Positions 6,172 to 10,555 of a stretch of DNA of 10,555 bases are shown here, piece by piece. The stretch is from Firmicutes bacterium UBA5420 (lineage in GTDB: Bacteria; Bacillota; Limnochordia; Darwinibacteriales; Darwinibacteriaceae): positions 1 through 10,555 of the forward strand of contig DHNI01000163.1 in assembly GCA_002409455.1 (NCBI GenBank). The letters run 5' to 3'. The first letter of the stretch is position 1. The number at the start of each line of letters is the position of its first letter. Position numbers and translations under genes: made by a program. A model generated the notes under the pieces. That model worked only from the letters and a program-made list of their open reading frames with translations. It made no database searches and had not been told where the DNA came from.

Positions 6172-7328
6172 AGAAGATCATGATGCTTGGCGGGGATAAC
6201 ACAAGTGATCGGTTTGGTTTGGCATTAGCTCGTAAGATCCTGGAAAAATGCCCCCGAACAACGCTTTTTGGAGTGGGTGGACCCCTGATGAGTGATGCCG
6301 GGGTACGCCTGCTTTATGATATTTCGGAACAGGTGAGCTTAGGAATATTTCAATCTATGAAAGGATCCCTAGTAGTTAAGCGTATGATCAAACGGGTGGT
6401 TGAGGCCATGGATAGAGAACAGCCTTCCTTGGTTGTGCAAATTGGCTTGCCGGTCTTTGGTTATAAACTTTTAGAAATTGCACGGGCTAAAGGAATTCCT
6501 GTATTATACTATTACACACCCCTTAGTCGTGGTTTAGGGAATGTGAAAGCGAGTCATTTCCCCACGGTTGTGAATAAGGTAGCTAGTATAAGTCGTTTTG
6601 AAACAGCGCAGTGCGAAGAGGCCGGGATTGATTGTGAGTTTGTGGGTCATCCCCTCATGGACTTAACAGATTTCTCCTTAACGCCTGGAGCGGCACGAAC
6701 CAAACTTGGTATAGAATCAACTGATACAAAGTTGATTGGCGTCTTGCCAGGGGCACGCGAAGTGGAAGTAAGAAATGCGTTGCCCAATGTACTAAAGGCC
6801 CTTGACTTAGTCGCTAAGCGCCATGACGATGTGCAGATTATCGTATCGGTGGCTCCCACTATTCGCAGTATTCTTGTCGATGAGATCGTCAAGAGGTGCC
6901 CCCAAGTTCAGGTGCGTTTGGAGAGGGATACGTATTGTGTACTGCGGGCTGCAGATGTAGCTATTACCTCGATTGGTACCGGTTCTTTGGAAGCTTCTCT
7001 GCTTGGTGTGCCATCTGTGGCAGTCTATCGTGTGCCACATAGCACCTATTTTGTAGAAAAGTTGCTTGATCGTAAGCCAAATATGACAATAACCAACAAG
7101 ATCTTGCGAAAGACTGTGATAGCAGAGTTTATTCAAGGAGATTTCGTCCATACGAAGGTAGCGGAAACCATTGAACGATTGCTTTATGATGACGAGGCCA
7201 GACAGGCCATGTTAGAGGAGTTTTCCCACCTTGAGTATGAGTTGGGAGAACCCGGTTCAGTGGGTAGAGCTGCTGACTTAGTGGTGGAAATGGCAGGGTG
7301 TGGAAGCGATGAAGGAACTAGAAGCTAA
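6168..7328 (+). CDS. lpxB: Divergent LpxB-like glycosyltransferase (lipid-A-disaccharide synthase family, GT19)
   Basis: LpxB joins UDP-2,3-diacylglucosamine to lipid X at the inner face of the cytoplasmic membrane to make the lipid A disaccharide. This 386-residue protein has the family length and several landmarks: FGVGGPLMSDAGV (34-46), FVGHPL (158-163), LPGAR..EV (193-201, keeping the conserved Arg) and SIGTGSLEASLLGVP (268-282, cf. 'SGTATLE'), then YRVPHSTYFVEKLL. Other usually conserved sites differ. The 'GE.SGD' loop reads GGDNTSD (8-14). The 'GIDAPDFN' segment, which carries an essential Asp in E. coli, reads QIGLPVFGY (91-99) with no Asp. The 'SPSVWAWR' motif reads TPLSRGLGN (117-125) with no Trp. 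It may act on a different acceptor or be a relative of unknown substrate. The ATGA overlap with fabZ and the 20-base overlap with lptB indicate tight co-expression. Confidence 0.75.
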   Translation: MKKIMMLGGDNTSDRFGLALARKILEKCPRTTLFGVGGPLMSDAGVRLLYDISEQVSLGIFQSMKGSLVVKRMIKRVVEAMDREQPSLVVQIGLPVFGYKLLEIARAKGIPVLYYYTPLSRGLGNVKASHFPTVVNKVASISRFETAQCEEAGIDCEFVGHPLMDLTDFSLTPGAARTKLGIESTDTKLIGVLPGAREVEVRNALPNVLKALDLVAKRHDDVQIIVSVAPTIRSILVDEIVKRCPQVQVRLERDTYCVLRAADVAITSIGTGSLEASLLGVPSVAVYRVPHSTYFVEKLLDRKPNMTITNKILRKTVIAEFIQGDFVHTKVAETIERLLYDDEARQAMLEEFSHLEYELGEPGSVGRAADLVVEMAGCGSDEGTRS

Positions 7329-8034
7329 GCAGCTTGTGAAAATCTATGGTAAACGCACTGTAGTGCAGAATGTGGATTTTGAGGCGCGACGCGGTGAGAT
7401 CGTAGGCCTTCTAGGTCCTAACGGTGCCGGTAAGACCACTACATTTGGTCTCATTGTAGGTCTAGGCAAGCCTAATAGCGGCCGAATTTTCCTAGATGGT
7501 CAAGACATCACAGGGTTGCCTATGTACAAACGTACTCGTTTGGGTCTAGGTTACTTGCCACAAGAGCCGTCGGTGTTTCGTAAACTGACTGTTGATGAGA
7601 ATCTAATGGGAGTTTTGGAACTGCGCAAGGACTTATCTAGGGAAGAGAAGGAGACTACCTTGATCGGCCTGATTGAGGAGTTTAACCTAGGTGAGGTGCG
7701 TCATCAAAAAGGTCATCAACTGTCTGGTGGTGAACGGCGCCGTACGGAGATCGCCAGGGCATTGGCCTTGGATCCGGCCTTTTTATTCCTAGATGAACCG
7801 TTTGCAGGGGTCGACCCCATTGCTGTTGGCGAGATCCAAGGGATTGTCGCCCGCTTGCGTTCCCGTAATTTAGGTATCATTATTACAGATCACAATGTTA
7901 GAGAGACGCTACGTATTACCGATCGAGCGTATATTATGCATTTAGGAAAGGTACTGGTTTCAGGATCCACGGATCAGCTCGCCCAAGATTCATTGGCTAG
8001 GGAGTACTATTTGGGAGAGAATTTTTCGCTCTAG
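7309..8034 (+). CDS. lptB: LPS export ABC transporter ATP-binding protein LptB
   Basis: LptB is the cytoplasmic ATPase dimer that drives LPS extraction from the inner membrane through LptF/LptG. The 241-residue product has Walker A GPNGAGKTT at 36-44 (Lys42), signature LSGGERRR at 138-145, Walker B FLFLDEPFAGVDP with Asp162-Glu163, and the H-loop His195 in TDHNVRETL. This last motif and the numbering match E. coli LptB, where Glu163 and His195 are the known catalytic positions. ATG 7309 gives the canonical length and lies inside the 3' end of the lpxB-like gene; GTG 7300 is a poorer alternative. No lptF or lptG is present, so its membrane partners must be encoded elsewhere, perhaps upstream of the window. 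The upstream permease has the wrong architecture to replace them. Confidence 0.95.
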   Translation: MKELEAKQLVKIYGKRTVVQNVDFEARRGEIVGLLGPNGAGKTTTFGLIVGLGKPNSGRIFLDGQDITGLPMYKRTRLGLGYLPQEPSVFRKLTVDENLMGVLELRKDLSREEKETTLIGLIEEFNLGEVRHQKGHQLSGGERRRTEIARALALDPAFLFLDEPFAGVDPIAVGEIQGIVARLRSRNLGIIITDHNVRETLRITDRAYIMHLGKVLVSGSTDQLAQDSLAREYYLGENFSL

Positions 8035-8056
8035 AAGGAAAGAAGGTGTGCAGACC

Positions 8057-9160
8057 ATGTATGGTATAACCCTCATCTTGACCCTGGTCATCGTAGGAGG
8101 GATCATCGCCTACATTGGCGATCGCCTTGGCATGCACGTTGGTCGTAAAAAGCTAACGTTATTTGGTCTGCGCCCTAAACATACTAGCATTTTGGTTACC
8201 ATTGTCACAGGGGTCTTGATTTCGGCTGCATCAATTGGTGTTTTGTCCATTGCTTCGCACGATGTGCGAACGGCTCTTTTTAACATGAAAAGGATTCAAG
8301 ACGAACTGCAAGGAGTGCAGCATGATTATGCTCTAATGAAGGGGCAAAGGGACACAGCCCAGCAAGAACTGCAGGAGGCAGAAGAGAGTTATAAGCAGAC
8401 TATTAGCGATTTGGCCGAAGCTGAAGAGAGCGTGACAGCCCTACGGCAGCAGGCTGCAGCGCTGGAGAATGAAGTGCTGGCACTAGAAGCAGAAGCCAAT
8501 CGACTTGAGGCAAGCTATGATGTGGTTGAAACAGCCTTTGGGCAAATTCGCATGGCCGATATTGCTTTTAACGCCAGCGAAGTGATCCTAACGACCGTGG
8601 TCAATAAAGACATAGGGCGCGAGGAAGTACGTGCTCACCTAGAGCGTTTCATAAAGGAAGTGGATGATGAGGCTTATAGGCGTAGTGCCAGAGCCCCTGA
8701 GTCCGACGCGTATCGGGCGATTTTTCTGCAAACTGGTGTGTTGGACTTTGTAGTGGAGGATGTCCTTTTAGCTCCAGGCGATGTCATCATTCGGGCGGTG
8801 AGTCAGGGAAATAGTATTCCTGGGGTGCCAGTGTGGATTTATCTAGAGAACTACCCTGATCAAATGGTCTTTTCTAAAGGCACGGTTTTAGCAGCGGATA
8901 TGTGGGATCCCAGGGGCGGGATCGATATTGACCTCGTTGTTTTACGGCTTCTTAGGGAAGCCAACAACGCTGCGTTGAATGCAGGTATGTCTATAAGTAA
9001 AGATCGAAGTAATGCTATCTTGCTTCCGGGCAATGATTTTGGAAAGGTGATTATTGCCTCCAGAGAGATGGAGGAACCGGTGGAAGTTCGACTGGTGGTT
9101 TCCGAAGATACCTGGCGTTCGGCCAGTCCTGTCGAATTATATCTAGATCTCGTCCCCTAG
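8057..9160 (+). CDS. DUF3084 family inner-membrane protein with periplasmic coiled coil
   Basis: The 367-residue protein starts with a helix (about 4-20), a basic loop containing GDRLGMHVGRKKLTLFGLRP (21-40), a second helix (45-66), then a Glu/Gln/Ala-rich coiled coil (about 75-160) and a mixed alpha/beta C-terminal domain. The first 70 residues match my recollection of the DUF3084 family, which is widespread in cyanobacteria and also found in other diderms. By the positive-inside rule the basic loop is cytoplasmic and the coiled coil plus C-terminal domain face the periplasm. No enzymatic motif is visible. It lies 22 bases after lptB, at the end of the operon, so a role in LPS transport or envelope bridging is a reasonable guess but unproven. 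ATG 8057 has GAAGG at 8042-8046; GTG 8048 would add three residues. No intrinsic terminator follows. Confidence 0.75.
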   Translation: MYGITLILTLVIVGGIIAYIGDRLGMHVGRKKLTLFGLRPKHTSILVTIVTGVLISAASIGVLSIASHDVRTALFNMKRIQDELQGVQHDYALMKGQRDTAQQELQEAEESYKQTISDLAEAEESVTALRQQAAALENEVLALEAEANRLEASYDVVETAFGQIRMADIAFNASEVILTTVVNKDIGREEVRAHLERFIKEVDDEAYRRSARAPESDAYRAIFLQTGVLDFVVEDVLLAPGDVIIRAVSQGNSIPGVPVWIYLENYPDQMVFSKGTVLAADMWDPRGGIDIDLVVLRLLREANNAALNAGMSISKDRSNAILLPGNDFGKVIIASREMEEPVEVRLVVSEDTWRSASPVELYLDLVP

Positions 9161-9184
9161 AGGTACCAACAAATGCTAATTGAT

Positions 9185-9245
9185 GCATAGCAGGAATTTT
9201 TCTCTGGTTATGGAATTTTGTATCGTAATATTCCTTGTTCTATGC
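9185..9245. repeat. Imperfect inverted repeat flanking the first SigH-like promoter
   Basis: GCATAG (9185-9190) is the reverse complement of CTATGC (9240-9245), and GGAA (9193-9196) of TTCC (9231-9234), with unequal unpaired bases between. The promoter core at 9192-9216 lies inside it. It could be an operator or a weak hairpin in read-through RNA, or chance. Confidence 0.25.
9192..9216 (+). promoter_or_regulatory. SigH-like promoter, distal
   Basis: AGGAATT (9192-9198), 14 bases, then GAAT (9213-9216). With flanking bases, the -35 region GCAGGAATT and the -10 region ATGGAATTT fit the Bacillus SigH consensus (RnAGGAwWW and RnnGAATww) at every specified position, and the spacing is that of known SigH promoters. 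A start near 9224 would give a leader of about 335 bases for the SLH porin-like gene. Which sigma factor reads it here is inferred. Confidence 0.6.
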
Positions 9246-9308
9246 TAGACTATAGTCAGGAAGGCTTATTCTTCCAGAGGAAATCCACTAAAATTATCTA
9301 TTGCGAGA

Positions 9309-9333
9309 AGGAATTGGTAAGCTAGTGGAGAAT
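9309..9333 (+). promoter_or_regulatory. SigH-like promoter, proximal
   Basis: AGGAATT (9309-9315), 14 bases, then GAAT (9330-9333): the same geometry as the distal element although the spacer sequence differs, so it is not a simple duplication. The -35 region GAAGGAATT fits the SigH consensus fully; the -10 region GGAGAATGA misses one of the two downstream A/T positions. A start near 9341 would give a leader of about 220 bases. Confidence 0.5.
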
Positions 9334-9354
9334 GATCCTCAAATATGGTATCAT
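9326..9354 (+). promoter_or_regulatory. SigA-like extended -10 promoter overlapping the proximal SigH-like site
   Basis: TATCAT (9349-9354) is preceded by TG plus one base, forming an extended -10, and by TGGAGA (9326-9331; 4 of 6 matches to TTGACA) at a 17-base spacing. It overlaps the -10 of the proximal SigH-like promoter, so the two polymerase forms could not bind at once. A start near 9361 leaves a leader of about 200 bases. Confidence 0.4.
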
Positions 9355-9560
9355 TTTCAGTGTCTTACAAGTTAGGACGGTCAGAAAGGAGGTGCCCGCG
9401 GTTTCCGCCAACAGAAGATACTGAAAGGTGAATGCACTCTTGTATGCCTGAAACTGAGGGAACAAGGAGACTCAAAAGATAGTAGACAAGAGGGTTTTCA
9501 TCAACATAAACATGAAACACAAAAAATGAGAACTAACCTAAACCAAGGGGGAAAATGAAC

Positions 9561-10555
9561 ATGAAGAAAAGACTTGCCTTAGTACTAGTCCTAGTTCTAC
9601 TAGCTAGTGCAGCATCCACAGCACTCGCCAGCCCATTTGCAGATGTTCCTGCAGATCACTGGGCCTATGATTCCGTTGCGGAATTGGCTGCTGCTGGTTT
9701 AATCGAAGGATATCCTGATGGAACGTATGGTGGAGCAAGAATGATGACTCGTTACGAAGCTGCTATGGTATTTGCCAGAGCATTAGGTCGTCTCGAGAGT
9801 CAAATTGCTAACAACAATCTCCTACCAGAGCTTGACAAGATCAAAGCTGAATTAATGGCAGAGATCGAAGCTCAGATGGCTGCTGCTGGCAAACCAGTAG
9901 TGGAGACCAGAGTAGTTGAAACTGTTCAAAAAGAGCTAGATGAAGAAGCAGCCGCCCGCATCCGTGCCAACGAAATTGCAACCGAGGCACTTGAAGGCGA
10001 TATGGCTTATCTCGAAGCCAGAATGCTCGGTTTGATCGATGGCATTCGTCATGACATGAGCCAGCTCGAAGAGCAAGAAGTCGTTGTTGTAGAACAACCT
10101 TCTATGGATGAAATCGAAGCTTTGATTGCTGCTAGAGTTCAAGAGGCTCTTTTGGGTGTAGCTAGTGGCGTTAAAGAGACCACCATTGTGGAAAAAGTTG
10201 TCTCCACAACTCCTGAACTAACCAGAACTGATGTTGAGCTTATCGCTGAAGCCCTCATCCGTAAGCAAGTTCAAGAAGTTGATCGCCAAGTTCAAGAAAA
10301 CAGAGACCTCATTGTTGGTCTAGTTGACTGGGTTGACGAGCTTGACGGTGATGTAGCAGTATTGAAAGACGACGTAGCAGGCTTGAAGACTTCTGTTGCG
10401 AAGTTTGAGAATGCTCCAATTCTCTCTGGTGAGCTGAGCCTCGAGGGTGAATATGAGTCTGATGGAAATTATGCTTTCACGCAAGAAGGCACGCTTAACC
10501 TTAACTTGAAACCCTCTGAGGCAACAAGTCTCAAAGCGTTCTTTGAATGGGAGCT
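9561..10555 (+). CDS. SLH-domain outer-membrane porin-like protein (OmpM type), N-terminal part, truncated by window end
   Basis: The frame stays open to the last base; 331 whole codons are visible. Order of parts: signal peptide (MKKR, hydrophobic core, Ala-Leu-Ala cleavage after residue 23); one SLH domain (about 26-75) with FADVPADHWAYDSV, GYPDGTY and a TRYE motif at 63-66; a long acidic coiled-coil stalk (about 77-280); and from about 288 alternating strands (GELSLEGEYESDG and onward) that look like the start of a beta-barrel. SLH domains of OmpM proteins in diderm Firmicutes bind modified peptidoglycan and so tether the outer membrane. That is the probable job here, with porin function inferred from the family. 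ATG 9561 has AAGGGGG (9545-9551) 9 bases upstream; ATG 9555 is too close to that site. Frequent GAA, GTT and GCT codons fit a highly expressed gene. The long leader and several promoters suggest regulated, abundant expression. Confidence 0.85.
   Translation, partial: MKKRLALVLVLVLLASAASTALASPFADVPADHWAYDSVAELAAAGLIEGYPDGTYGGARMMTRYEAAMVFARALGRLESQIANNNLLPELDKIKAELMAEIEAQMAAAGKPVVETRVVETVQKELDEEAAARIRANEIATEALEGDMAYLEARMLGLIDGIRHDMSQLEEQEVVVVEQPSMDEIEALIAARVQEALLGVASGVKETTIVEKVVSTTPELTRTDVELIAEALIRKQVQEVDRQVQENRDLIVGLVDWVDELDGDVAVLKDDVAGLKTSVAKFENAPILSGELSLEGEYESDGNYAFTQEGTLNLNLKPSEATSLKAFFEWE

Larger units (their letters stand above)
9161..9560 (+). other. 400-base non-coding promoter and leader region of the SLH porin-like gene
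   Basis: No credible gene is present in this gap. It is AT-rich on the left and holds two SigH-like promoters and one SigA-like promoter, described separately. Depending on the promoter used, the mRNA leader would be about 200 to 340 bases. Possible small stem-loops in the leader are GCGG-TTT-CCGC near 9398-9408, and a nested hairpin joining CTCTTGT (9437-9443) to ACAAGGAG (9462-9469) with an inner CCT/AGG pair. I did not recognise a known riboswitch class. Long leaders are common for very abundant surface-protein mRNAs, where they often affect stability. Confidence 0.5.

Noticed and set aside
9161..9250. Intrinsic terminator after the DUF3084 gene
   Set aside because: The inverted repeat here is weak and no T-tract follows it.
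9248..9257. Perfect 10-base palindrome GACTATAGTC
   Set aside because: Too short to be significant, has no matching -35 for its TATAGT, and no known operator fits.
9432..9482. Possible 16-residue leader peptide in the porin leader
   Set aside because: The ribosome binding site is poor and too close, and there is no sign of regulatory codons.
1..10555. Mobile elements, CRISPR arrays, tRNA or rRNA genes
   Set aside because: No transposase-like frames, regularly spaced repeats or RNA gene signatures were seen on either strand.

Overview
The window looks like a chromosomal outer-membrane biogenesis locus from a diderm (two-membrane) Firmicute, of the general kind found in Negativicutes, Halanaerobiales and Limnochordia. 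This rests on three things seen together: LPS-export genes (lptD, lptC, lptA, lptB) with an LpxB-like enzyme; an SLH-domain, coiled-coil, beta-barrel protein of the OmpM type at the right end; and Firmicute-style expression signals, namely strong AGGAGG ribosome binding sites and two promoter-like elements matching the Bacillus SigH consensus. The exact lineage cannot be fixed from the sequence alone. All supported genes lie on the + strand and nearly all the DNA up to position 9160 is coding.

Layout. Positions 1-2703 hold the 3' part of lptD, then lptC and lptA, each overlapping the next. A short gap (2704-2788) carries an extended -10 promoter. It is followed by a tight run: a large ABC permease-like protein with a huge extracytoplasmic region (2789-4894), its GlnQ-type ATPase (4908-5636), fabZ (5731-6171), a divergent lpxB-like gene (6168-7328), lptB (7309-8034) and a DUF3084 inner-membrane coiled-coil protein (8057-9160). 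Between the ATPase gene and fabZ there is a 12-bp hairpin over the ATPase stop codon, with a second copy of its left arm downstream that could form a competing hairpin. Positions 9161-9560 are non-coding and hold the promoters and long leader of the last gene, an SLH-domain porin-like protein that runs off the right edge.

How the genes fit together. LptB powers LPS extraction. LptC and LptA bridge the periplasm, and LptD is the outer-membrane translocon. FabZ supplies hydroxyacyl/acyl chains, and the LpxB-like enzyme would act on a lipid-A-like or related glycolipid. The OmpM-like protein would tether the outer membrane to peptidoglycan. LptF and LptG are not in the window, nor are LpxA, LpxC, LpxD or LpxI.

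The best candidate for an undescribed system is the permease/ATPase pair. The permease has one N-terminal membrane helix, about 525 extracytoplasmic residues including a coiled coil, three C-terminal helices, and an EAA-like ATPase-coupling motif at its extreme C terminus. The pair is embedded in an LPS-transport operon and could move a lipid or other envelope substrate or transmit force across the periplasm. That role is inference.
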